Shown in pieces: positions 55,950 through 63,791 of a stretch of 64,000 bases of DNA. The notes beneath the pieces are model-generated. The model saw only the letters and a list, made by a program, of their open reading frames with translations. It made no database searches and was not told where the DNA came from. This DNA comes from JBAXXL01 sp038206725 (GTDB lineage: Bacteria; Bacteroidota; Ignavibacteria; Kapaibacteriales; UBA2268): positions 62,001 through 126,000 of the forward strand of contig JBBRAO010000003.1 in NCBI GenBank assembly GCA_038206725.1. Direction: 5' to 3'. Numbering within the stretch: position 1 is the stretch's first letter; every line of letters starts with the position of its first letter. A program made the position numbers and the translations under genes.

Positions 55950-55980
55950 AGCCTCTTCCAAAAGAAGAGGCTTTTTTTTA
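55950..55980 (+). terminator. terminator after rpsU
   Basis: AGCCTCTTCC-AAAA-GAAGAGGCT followed by eight T, ten bases after the stop. Confidence 0.92.
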
Positions 55981-55992
55981 ATTTTTAATTGG

Positions 55993-56048
55993 CAATGAGA
56001 AGCGAACCTCTTCAATCCATTTATGGATAAAATGTTTATAGAAAAAAG
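55993..56048 (-). repeat. dispersed repeat, reverse copy
   Basis: The reverse complement repeats 14478-14530 with a few changes: both contain ATCCATAAATGGATTGAAGA and a TTCTATAAACAT stretch. It belongs to the ~600-base gene-free gap between rpsU and the 56.7 kb gene. Confidence 0.6.
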
Positions 56049-56121
56049 CTGAAAAGTTGCTACGAAGTGCCGTTAGGTACTAAATATACGAAGTATCTGA
56101 AAAAACCTTATTTCCCATATC

Positions 56122-56232
56122 AACCTTAGTAGAAAATCCGGCACCATCACCCTACGACCTTATTACCTTATTAACAGCACAAATAAGGTAATAAGGTTAT
56201 TTGTTCGTACATATTGCCTTTCTACTAAGGTT
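56122..56232. repeat. nested palindromes
   Basis: Outer arms AACCTTAGTAGAAA (56122-56135) and TTTCTACTAAGGTT (56219-56232) are exact complements (14 bp). Inside lie ACCTTATTACCTTATT (56157-56172) and AATAAGGTAATAAGGT (56182-56197), exact over 16 bp with a nine-base loop. Together they can fold as one long two-part hairpin. The rest of the gene-free gap around it holds no ORF worth naming. Confidence 0.85.
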
Positions 56233-56399
56233 TTGAATATAAACTAAGGTTTATTTTAGACCGAGTCTTCCTATCTTCTTTAATATCAATCAAAATACCA
56301 ATACGCCGCATCGTGTCATCTAATCTAATCCTATGAATAGCATATATTTGTTAAAAAATAAATATATTGTAATTTTTTTGTTTTTGTTTCAAAAATAAT

Positions 56400-56429
56400 T
56401 TGTAAGTCTCGTAAATATATTTAATTTTG
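56400..56429 (+). promoter_or_regulatory. promoter of a candidate small RNA
   Basis: TTG at 56400-56402, exactly 19 bases, TAATTTTG at 56422-56429. No gene starts within the next 230 bases and a terminator-like hairpin lies at 56560-56580. Confidence 0.7.
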
Positions 56430-56435
56430 CATATA

Positions 56436-56590
56436 GTTAAATTAATAATGGAACTTTTACTATCATTATTTGACTCTTTGAAATATTTGTAAGCGTTGTC
56501 TTACTTTCGTTCTTGATAGAAAATCGCCAATTTTTTAAGTTAATAGAACGCAGTAAAGGCACGCCCCAGAAATGGGGCGTTTTCCGTATT
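56436..56590 (+). ncRNA. candidate small RNA
   Basis: The stretch from about seven bases after the -7 box to the hairpin ACGCCCC-agaaat-GGGGCGT plus TTTT (56561-56584) would give a ~150-nt transcript without coding sequence. It could be an independent regulatory RNA or a 6S-like RNA; a leader for the gene at 56.67 kb is the alternative. Base composition and hairpins do not name a known family to me. Confidence 0.4.
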
Positions 56591-56665
56591 GATATGAAAT
56601 AATGAATTATTAGAATTCACAAATTATAGATTTTTGTATTATTTATTTATTTACGGAGTTATTTT

Positions 56666-59275
56666 ATGAAAAGATATTTCTTTTCCATATTAGTATTGTT
56701 GTTGGTAAGTGTTTCTTTATACGGACAGATAGTTGATACAATATTAACTGTTAAGCCGGATGGGACAATTTACCAAACAAAACCAACTGAAGATGGGCAT
56801 ACCTACAGAATAACTGTAGAAGGGACATATTCTATGTGGCCCGAGTTTACAGATTGCCACGGGGTTGATGCGGTATATATTTATGACGTTCCTGAAACTT
56901 TGCGCAAATCAGGTAAGTGGCCTGAATTTTCGACTTTTTCCAATCCTCACTGGGTAGGTGATGATTCTCTTTGGAAGGCGCCTAAGTACGAAGTAAACCT
57001 AAGGAATTACACCGGTTTCAGAATTGATGACGAACCATTAAAGAAATCAGAAATTTTATTATCAACAAATAGGTATGTGCTGGAAAAAGCCGGAACAGGC
57101 AAGCCGTTCACCTTCACGATATTAGACTTTATTCTTAATCCATTGACCCAAAAGATGGTTACAGATTATATAGGCAATTGTGGGAAACTTATTGTTACAA
57201 TCCAGGAAATCATAACAGGAGACCCAGTTTTATGTGATATAAAAACTATTTGCGATGCAAATGGTCAAATCATCGGTTTACAAGTAGCTGCCGCAATTTT
57301 TCAAGACGATAGTACAAATATACACGGTAAAAAGAATCTTCTTAGGGATATTGATATTAGGCAACTTGGACTAATTTACAACGGAAAGTTTATTTGCCCT
57401 GAAGAGAGAATATGTTTAGGTGATACAACCAAACCAATAACAATAGGGATCTTATTAGATAGATCAGGTAGTATGGGTGATGCAATAAATGCCAACGATC
57501 CAACTACGAAAATGACAGCATCAAAAAAATCTATTAATAGATTTATAGATCATTTTAAACCTGCTGATTCCGCATTTGTAATGTCTTTTGCAACTGATTA
57601 TAGATTGGACCAAAATTGGTCTCATGACAAAATTTTGTTAAAGGCTACAATTAATAAGCTTATACCTGGTGGGACTACGAATTTATTTGATGCTATTTTA
57701 TCTTCATTGGACAAAATATCCAAAAGTTCTACTGAAAATAGAGCTTTAGTAGTATTAAGTGATGGAATGAGCAATGAAGGTTCACCTTGGAGTTCTAGTA
57801 TTATAGATAGAATATCACAAAAGAATATTCCAATTTACATTGTTGCTCTTGGTTATCAAGCAGGAGATTTGGCAGCTAGAAAGTACCTCGACACAATTGC
57901 GAGCCGTACTCTTGGAAAAGTTTTTGATGTAAATACCGCGAGCAAACTTGACTCAGTTTACGAAAAACTTGCCATAGAAGTACGAGAAGGTAATTGTTGT
58001 ACTATCAAGTTCCCATTTGAGGATGGATGTGATTCAACCGGAGAAAACTACATTAGACTGATATACTCACCGGGTGATACTGCATTTGTCAGTCAAGTAG
58101 TAAAATTCAATTGTACTTGTGATACAACAATTAAAAAACCAACAAAACCGATCCTTGTTTCACCTGAAGATAAAGCGGTGGATATCCCTATAAATACTTC
58201 ATTTATGTGGAAGAAATCTCAATACGCTACTTTTTATAACCTAGAAATTTCTACCAAATCAGATCTATCTAACCCTGTATTCAATCAATATAATGATACA
58301 AAGGCTATCTGGAGTACCAATCTCATTCCTGGAACAACTTATTATTGGCGTGTACAAGCAACTAATTCTCAAGATAATAGTGATTATAGTGATATTTGGA
58401 GTTTCACAACAATCGAGGAAAAACTAGACGCACCAGTGCTAATATCGCCAGAAAATGGTGCGATGAGCGTTCCTATAGACTGCAAATTTCTTTGGAATAA
58501 AGTAAAAGGAGCCACAAAATATCGAATATTTATTTCAAGAGATCCAAATTTAACGAATTATGTATATGATGAAATTATCAACGATACAACGTTTATAGGT
58601 AAAAATCCATTATATATTTATGAGAAATACTATTGGCAGGTAAAAGCATTAAATGATACAAAAGAAAGTAATTGGAGTTACAAATGGAGCTTTTCAACAA
58701 AAGAAAAGTTACAATTAGCTACCCCGATTAATGGTGCAACAGGGGTTAATGATGTAACCAAATTCACTTGGTCTTCAGGGACACAATCTAATCACTATCA
58801 ACTCCAAATAGCTACAGATAATAACTTCAGTGTAATTTATTGCGATAAAGATTTGCTTTACTTTGATTACACAAATTTAGCTAATTGCAATCTTGATGAT
58901 ATGACTACCTATTATTGGCGCGTCAGAGGTATTAAATCAACCACTAAAGATACAACCTATTGGAGCGATATTTGGAACTTCAAAACTGATATTCCATTTG
59001 TAGGAATTATTGATCCAAAATTTCAAAATATAAATATTTATCCAAATCCTACTGAAAACAAAGCTGTTTTGCACATGTATTATACTGAAACCTGTGACGC
59101 AAGGATTGAAATTAGCAACGCTGAAGGCAAAATTATTAAAACAGATACTATTCGAATAATGTTTGGCAATAACATATACGAAATAATCACTAAGAATTGG
59201 AATTCCGGGAGCTATTACGTTACTATTACAACACCATTGGGTCATATTACCCGAGAATTGATTGTCGCAAGATAA
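56666..59275 (+). CDS. T9SS-exported vWA and Ig/FN3-like protein
   Basis: An 869-residue surface protein: signal peptide 1-20 (ending SLYGQ), a novel N-terminal region to ~250, a vWA domain from ~259 with the intact MIDAS DRSGSMG and GGTTNLFDAI (~257-430), three FN3/Ig-like repeats (TTYYWRVQATN, KYYWQVKALND, TTYYWRVRGIKS) between ~490 and 775, and a T9SS sorting domain (INIYPNPTENKAVLHMYY ... GNNIYEI ... ELIVAR). The vWA domain suggests metal-dependent adhesion. Start ATG follows GGAG at seven bases. Confidence 0.88.
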   Translation: MKRYFFSILVLLLVSVSLYGQIVDTILTVKPDGTIYQTKPTEDGHTYRITVEGTYSMWPEFTDCHGVDAVYIYDVPETLRKSGKWPEFSTFSNPHWVGDDSLWKAPKYEVNLRNYTGFRIDDEPLKKSEILLSTNRYVLEKAGTGKPFTFTILDFILNPLTQKMVTDYIGNCGKLIVTIQEIITGDPVLCDIKTICDANGQIIGLQVAAAIFQDDSTNIHGKKNLLRDIDIRQLGLIYNGKFICPEERICLGDTTKPITIGILLDRSGSMGDAINANDPTTKMTASKKSINRFIDHFKPADSAFVMSFATDYRLDQNWSHDKILLKATINKLIPGGTTNLFDAILSSLDKISKSSTENRALVVLSDGMSNEGSPWSSSIIDRISQKNIPIYIVALGYQAGDLAARKYLDTIASRTLGKVFDVNTASKLDSVYEKLAIEVREGNCCTIKFPFEDGCDSTGENYIRLIYSPGDTAFVSQVVKFNCTCDTTIKKPTKPILVSPEDKAVDIPINTSFMWKKSQYATFYNLEISTKSDLSNPVFNQYNDTKAIWSTNLIPGTTYYWRVQATNSQDNSDYSDIWSFTTIEEKLDAPVLISPENGAMSVPIDCKFLWNKVKGATKYRIFISRDPNLTNYVYDEIINDTTFIGKNPLYIYEKYYWQVKALNDTKESNWSYKWSFSTKEKLQLATPINGATGVNDVTKFTWSSGTQSNHYQLQIATDNNFSVIYCDKDLLYFDYTNLANCNLDDMTTYYWRVRGIKSTTKDTTYWSDIWNFKTDIPFVGIIDPKFQNINIYPNPTENKAVLHMYYTETCDARIEISNAEGKIIKTDTIRIMFGNNIYEIITKNWNSGSYYVTITTPLGHITRELIVAR

Positions 59276-59442
59276 ACATATTATCATTATTTCCACTACT
59301 TTCTTCCCACAAGCGTCAAACCACTAAGTTCGGCGCTTTTTTTTATTCAACCCCTTTGGGGCTGAATTCGGATTTCGCTTTGCCACGGGTTTCACCCGCG
59401 GTTATTGAGATTAAGGTACTTCGTAGCTTGAAGATGGCATCT

Positions 59443-59599
59443 CGACTCCGCTCGATGACCGGCACGACTCCGCTTGGGTGACCGGCACGACTCCGCTTGG
59501 GTGACCGGCACGACTCCGCTCGATGACCGGCACGACTCCGCTTGGGTGACCGGCACGACTCCGCTCGATGACCGGCACGACTTCGCTCGATGACCGGCA
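59443..59599. repeat. minisatellite of seven 22/23-base units
   Basis: Two unit types alternate: A (22 bases, CGACTCCGCTCGATGACCGG + CA) and B (23 bases, CGACTCCGCTTGGGTGACCG + GCA). Order is A-B-B-A-B-A-A' at 59443, 59465, 59488, 59511, 59533, 59556 and 59578; the last has CTTCG. Reading frames through it are not genes. Confidence 0.9.
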
Positions 59600-59695
59600 G
59601 ATTCTTCGCGTTCAAAATTCAAAATTGTTGGACTGGACTCTTCGCAAGCTCAGAGTGACGACTGGTCTTCTTTACGCCTTCGCGATTCGCCCTTC

Positions 59696-59725
59696 TTGAC
59701 AATTGCCAATAGTTTCGTAATTTTG
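59696..59725 (+). promoter_or_regulatory. gltX promoter
   Basis: TTG at 59696-59698, 19-base spacer, TAATTTTG at 59718-59725, 39 bases before the gltX ATG. Confidence 0.78.
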
Positions 59726-59763
59726 TACATCACATAAAAGTAAAATATAAAAATAGGATAATA

Positions 59764-61236
59764 ATGAAAGATGTACGAGTAAGATTTGCGCCGTCACCCA
59801 CAGGATATTTGCACGTGGGCGGATTGAGAACCGCTTTGTATAATTACCTTTTCGCCAAACACTTTGGCGGTAAGATGATTTTGAGAATTGAGGATACCGA
59901 CCAAACACGTTTTGTCGAAGGTGCTGTTGAAAATTTAATTAATTCCCTTCGCTGGGCGGGAATCGAGTTTGACGAAAGCCCTGAGGTAGGCGGCGCTTAT
60001 GGTCCTTATGTTCAAAGCGAACGCTTCGATATGTATCGTAAACACGCTCAAATTGTGCTCGATAATGGACACGCATATTATGCTTTTGATACGCCGGAGG
60101 AATTGCTTGCGATGCGTACCCAAAAGCCGGGCGCTGTGGTTGCACCAAAATACGACCGCTTAGTTATGAAAAACCAATATACTCTCGGCGAAAAGGAAAC
60201 AACGCGTCTTTTAGCTGAGAAAGCTCTTTATGTAATACGTTTGCGTATTCCTCCCGATGCAGAAATTATGTTTGAAGATATCATTCGCGGCGAAATCACT
60301 GTTCAAGGTTGCGATGTGGATGACCAGATTTTATTGAAATCCGACGGTTTCCCGACGTACCATTTGGCAAATGTTGTGGATGACCATTTTATGAAAATTT
60401 CGCATATCATCCGCGGTGAAGAATGGCTTCCGTCAACTCCTAAACACGCTTTCCTATACGACGCGTTTGGTTGGGAAAGACCGGAATTCGCTCATCTGCC
60501 GTTGCTTTTGAACACCGGCAAACAAAAACTGAGCAAGCGGCAAGGCGACGTATCGGTCGAGGATTTCCGCGCTAAAGGTTATTTCCGCGACGCGTTCGTA
60601 AACTTTATCGCGCTTTTGGGTTACAATCCTACAGCTGACCGCGAGATTTTCACAATTGAAGAGATGATCGAATTATTCGATATATCGAAGGTGAATAAAT
60701 CGGGTGCTGTGTTTGATTTGCAAAAATTGGAATGGATGAATACCCAATATTTAAAAATAGTTCCAATAAGCGAAATGGTGGAAATGTGCCGCATAACCTT
60801 AGAAAATATCGGATTAGGCGGTTTCGACGATCAATATATCGCACGAGTGATAGATTTGCTGAAAGAACGAATCCATTTTATTCACGAGATACCCGATTTT
60901 GCACCATATATGTTCGGCGATATCAAAGAATACGAAATCGAATATATCAAAAAACGCTGGGAAGTGAATTCAAAGGAAATCTCTGTGGATTTATTGGAAA
61001 TCTTCAAAAAAGACGATGTATTTAATCACGATTCACTTTATGGTGCCGCAAAAAGCTATGCCGAAGCGAAAGGAATTAAATTAGGACCTATCACTCATCC
61101 GCTTCGTATGATGACAACCGGCAAATCCGTTGGAGCAGGCGCGTTCGAAACGATGGAAGTTTTGGGCAAAGAAACCTGCATCCAAAGAATGGAAAAATTC
61201 TTAGAGATGATGGATAGCGGGAAGTTTAGTTTATAA
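59764..61236 (+). CDS. gltX: glutamyl-tRNA synthetase
   Basis: Charges tRNA-Glu. The ATP-binding region PSPTGYLHVGGLRTALYNYL with the HIGH-type motif (HVGG) is near residue 10, and KLSKRQGDVSV near 256. The Rossmann fold, connective, stem-contact and anticodon domains are all present in 490 residues, full length. A clean promoter precedes it and a hairpin repeat follows. Confidence 0.97.
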   Translation: MKDVRVRFAPSPTGYLHVGGLRTALYNYLFAKHFGGKMILRIEDTDQTRFVEGAVENLINSLRWAGIEFDESPEVGGAYGPYVQSERFDMYRKHAQIVLDNGHAYYAFDTPEELLAMRTQKPGAVVAPKYDRLVMKNQYTLGEKETTRLLAEKALYVIRLRIPPDAEIMFEDIIRGEITVQGCDVDDQILLKSDGFPTYHLANVVDDHFMKISHIIRGEEWLPSTPKHAFLYDAFGWERPEFAHLPLLLNTGKQKLSKRQGDVSVEDFRAKGYFRDAFVNFIALLGYNPTADREIFTIEEMIELFDISKVNKSGAVFDLQKLEWMNTQYLKIVPISEMVEMCRITLENIGLGGFDDQYIARVIDLLKERIHFIHEIPDFAPYMFGDIKEYEIEYIKKRWEVNSKEISVDLLEIFKKDDVFNHDSLYGAAKSYAEAKGIKLGPITHPLRMMTTGKSVGAGAFETMEVLGKETCIQRMEKFLEMMDSGKFSL

Positions 61237-61300
61237 ACTTCAATAGGTATAAAGAGCAGTGAAACCCACTAAGCCCTTGAAACAAAGATAAACAAAAAAA

Positions 61301-61333
61301 ACTCATCCGATGACTTGGAGTCATCGGATGAGT
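61301..61333. repeat. hairpin repeat, copy 2
   Basis: ACTCATCCGATGACT-tgg-AGTCATCGGATGAGT, a perfect 15-bp stem with the same sequence as 49026-49059 but a different loop. It lies between convergent gltX and the M20 gene and may terminate both. Confidence 0.8.
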
Positions 61334-61361
61334 AAATCATATATTGTTCGCATTAAGGAAC

Positions 61362-62729
61362 TTACTTCGCCATCTCATAGAAGAAATGAGCTGAAACTTT
61401 GATACCTTCGTAGAAGTTTTCTAATGGGTAATTCTCGTTTGGTGCGTGAATATTATTTCCTGGTACGCTCATACCCAATAAAATCGAATCGGCTTTCAGT
61501 ACTGATTGGAATACACCTACTACAGGGATCGAACCACCTTCGCGCATAAATATCGGTTCCTTGCCGAAGACCTGTTTCAACGCGTTCGATGCGGCTTGAA
61601 TACCTTTTCCGTCGCGTTTCACCATTACAGGATTACCACCGTGTAGAATTTCAACTTGAATTTGTACAGTAGGAGGAGCTAATTTTTTCAAATGTGCTTC
61701 TACTTTTCTTGCTATATCGTCGCTGTCTTGAAAAGGAACCAAACGCATAGAAATCTTTGCCGAAGCCCACGCAGGGATAATTGTTTTCGAACCTTTCCCT
61801 TGGAAACCGCTGGTCATACCATTGATATCCAAAGTTGGGCGAGCCCACGAACGTTCGATAGTTGTATATCCAAATTCACCATTTGTGGCATTGATACCGA
61901 GCAAATTGCAGTAATCCGTTTCATCGAAAGGAATACGCGCAAAACCCGCTCTTTCGTCGGCATCTAAATCCAAAACGTCGTCATAAAATCCCGGAATGGT
62001 AACTCTACCGTATTCGTCGCGCATTTTTGCAATCATTGAGCAAAGTACGTTAGCGGGATTATCTAACGAACCGCCGTAACTACCACTATGCAGATCACTG
62101 TTAGGACCGATGATTTTTACTTCCGCGAATGTCAATCCGCGCAATGAATAGCAAATTGAAGGTAAACCAACGTCCACCCAATCTGTGTCGGAAATTAAAA
62201 CGTAATCGCATTTCAAAAGTTCAGCATTATTTTCGATAAATTCATCCAAATGACTCGAACCGGCTTCTTCTTCACCTTCAAAAATCATTTTAACATTAAT
62301 CGGGAGCTTGCCGTCTGCTTTCATTATTGCTTCCAATGCTTTAACGTGCATAAAAAGCTGTCCTTTGTCGTCTGAAGTTCCGCGTCCCCACATTTTGTCA
62401 TCTTTTATCGTTGGCTCGAACGGTTTTGTATGCCACAAATCCAGCGGATCAACCGGTTGCACATCGTAGTGACCGTAAACCATTACTGTCGGTTTGTCGG
62501 CACCCGCATTAAGCCATTCAGCATAAACGATTGGATGCCCTAATGTTTCATATAAACGCGCGTTTTCGAAACCGGCTGTTTTTATATTATTCATTAGCCA
62601 CATTGCGGCTTTTCTACAATCCGGTTTATATTCTTCTAAATCCGAAATACTCGAAATTCTCAAAAAATCAAATAGTTCATCTAAATGATTTTGTTTTTGA
62701 CTTGTCAAATAATCTAATACTTTTTGCAT
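61362..62729 (-). CDS. M20-family dipeptidase/deacylase
   Basis: A 455-residue metallopeptidase. Metal ligands are in VMVYGHYDVQPVDPL (His, near residue 84) and WGRGTSDDKGQLFM (Asp, near 118), the catalytic Glu in FEGEEEAGSS near 150, and the C-terminal HAPNE supplies the last His. Residues ~190-330 are the dimerisation domain. It fits the CPDG2/cytosolic non-specific dipeptidase group. The exact substrate is open. A 10-base gap separates it from the SDR gene. Confidence 0.9.
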   Translation of the reverse strand: MQKVLDYLTSQKQNHLDELFDFLRISSISDLEEYKPDCRKAAMWLMNNIKTAGFENARLYETLGHPIVYAEWLNAGADKPTVMVYGHYDVQPVDPLDLWHTKPFEPTIKDDKMWGRGTSDDKGQLFMHVKALEAIMKADGKLPINVKMIFEGEEEAGSSHLDEFIENNAELLKCDYVLISDTDWVDVGLPSICYSLRGLTFAEVKIIGPNSDLHSGSYGGSLDNPANVLCSMIAKMRDEYGRVTIPGFYDDVLDLDADERAGFARIPFDETDYCNLLGINATNGEFGYTTIERSWARPTLDINGMTSGFQGKGSKTIIPAWASAKISMRLVPFQDSDDIARKVEAHLKKLAPPTVQIQVEILHGGNPVMVKRDGKGIQAASNALKQVFGKEPIFMREGGSIPVVGVFQSVLKADSILLGMSVPGNNIHAPNENYPLENFYEGIKVSAHFFYEMAK

Positions 62730-62739
62730 CGAAATTCTC

Positions 62740-63504
62740 CTAAAGATTTTTATGTACTATATATGGGTTAGCTTGATCAGTTGGTGTAAGCATTATATTT
62801 TGTATGTTAATGTGTTGTGGTCTTGAGGCAACGTAATAAACTGTTTCGGCTACGTCGTGTCCCGAAAGTGGCGTTAAGCCTTTGTAAACTTTTTCAGCGT
62901 TTTCCGAATCACCGTGGAAACGTACTAATGAAAACTCGGTTTCAACCATCCCAGGTTCGATATTTGAAACGCGGACGCCGGTCGAATTGAGGTCTATGTT
63001 CATTGCGTCGTTAAGCATTGCTACGAAGCTTTTGGTGCCGCAATATACATTTCCACCCGGATAAGCGGTGCGCCCTGCTATGGAGCCGATATTGATTATT
63101 GTTCCGCGTTTTTGCTGAAGCATTTGTGGTAAAACGGCTCTCGATACATATAACAATCCCTTGATATTCGTATCAATCATTTCTTCCCAATCCTCGAAAT
63201 CACAATCGGGAAATTTCTTGGTGCTTCGTGCTAAACCGGCGTTGTTTACCAAAACGTTGATTTTTTTCCAATCTTTGTCCAGTGACTCAACGATTTCGAA
63301 AACTCTTTTTTTATCGCGAACATCGCAAGCGAAAGTCAGCACTTTAGCACCGTAATTATGTTCCAAATTCATAGCCAAAGTTTGGATTCTGTCCAATCTT
63401 CTGGCAAGTAAAATAAGTTTTGCTCCTTCGCGGGCAAATACCTCGGCACAAGCTTCGCCAATCCCCGAAGATGCGCCTGTAACCAAAACAATTTCATTTT
63501 TCAT
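62740..63504 (-). CDS. short-chain dehydrogenase/reductase
   Basis: A 254-residue classical SDR. Cofactor motif LVTGASSGIGEACAEVFARE near residue 6, NNAGLA near 88, catalytic Ser in INIGSIAGRTA and the Tyr-Lys pair in VYCGTKSFV near 155. The two Arg after the first fold (LLARRLDRI) favour NADPH. Probably a serine/3-hydroxy acid dehydrogenase of the YdfG type, but this is uncertain. Upstream lies a palindrome array that may regulate it. Confidence 0.9.
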   Translation of the reverse strand: MKNEIVLVTGASSGIGEACAEVFAREGAKLILLARRLDRIQTLAMNLEHNYGAKVLTFACDVRDKKRVFEIVESLDKDWKKINVLVNNAGLARSTKKFPDCDFEDWEEMIDTNIKGLLYVSRAVLPQMLQQKRGTIINIGSIAGRTAYPGGNVYCGTKSFVAMLNDAMNIDLNSTGVRVSNIEPGMVETEFSLVRFHGDSENAEKVYKGLTPLSGHDVAETVYYVASRPQHINIQNIMLTPTDQANPYIVHKNL

Positions 63505-63602
63505 TTTATTTTTTACTTATTTAATAAATAATAATTACAAATTTAGCTTATTTTTTTAAAAAGGAATAAAATATAAACAAAAATATTATTTGAGCCATAA
63601 AA

Positions 63603-63706
63603 AAGATACGATTATAATCGTATCTTTCCACAAAAATATAAAAGATTAGACTATAATCGAATCTTTTTGCTTTTTTGCAAAAGATTAGAACATAATCGAA
63701 ACTATT
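63603..63706. repeat. three 26-base palindromes at 39-base spacing
   Basis: The first, 63603-63628, is a perfect 26-base palindrome with centre GATTATAATC. The second, 63642-63667, shares its ends and core with few changes. The third, 63681-63706, is more degenerate. Starts are at exactly 39-base intervals. Probably an operator array or a decaying palindromic repeat. Confidence 0.8.
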
Positions 63707-63726
63707 GCCCTTTGAGCGTAAAGAAA

Positions 63727-63757
63727 GAGACGTAAAAATTTTCTACGCCTCTTTTTA
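63727..63757. terminator. bidirectional hairpin terminator
   Basis: AGAGACGTA / TACGCCTCT around an AT-rich loop, with T-runs on both sides. It lies 35 bases after the 3' end of the aminopeptidase gene. Confidence 0.65.
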
Positions 63758-63791
63758 CAAATATCGGTTCCAATAAAATATTTGGTTGAAT

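Noticed and set aside
59343..59622. Minus-strand frames with SPKRSRAGH/RAESCRSP-type repeats
   Set aside because: These frames are translations of the minisatellite (22/23-base units); no ribosome site, no family and no codon bias.
903..61236. Stop-codon reassignment (TGA as Trp or Sec), suggested by the TGA codons at 6464 and 47365
   Set aside because: Intact housekeeping genes use TGG for Trp, and TGA ends genes normally (e.g. the STAS-like gene at 13951). The in-frame TGAs are in genes with other signs of decay or with only one stop.
1139..63355. Overlapping frames of 60-130 residues opposite or inside queG, nadE, yifB, FtsA, FtsZ, gltX and others
   Set aside because: They are shadows of strongly coding genes on the other strand or in other frames; they have no signals or homology.
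63603..63706. CRISPR-like array
   Set aside because: Only three units, repeats are palindromic and diverge, and the 13-base gaps are too short for spacers. No cas genes in the window.
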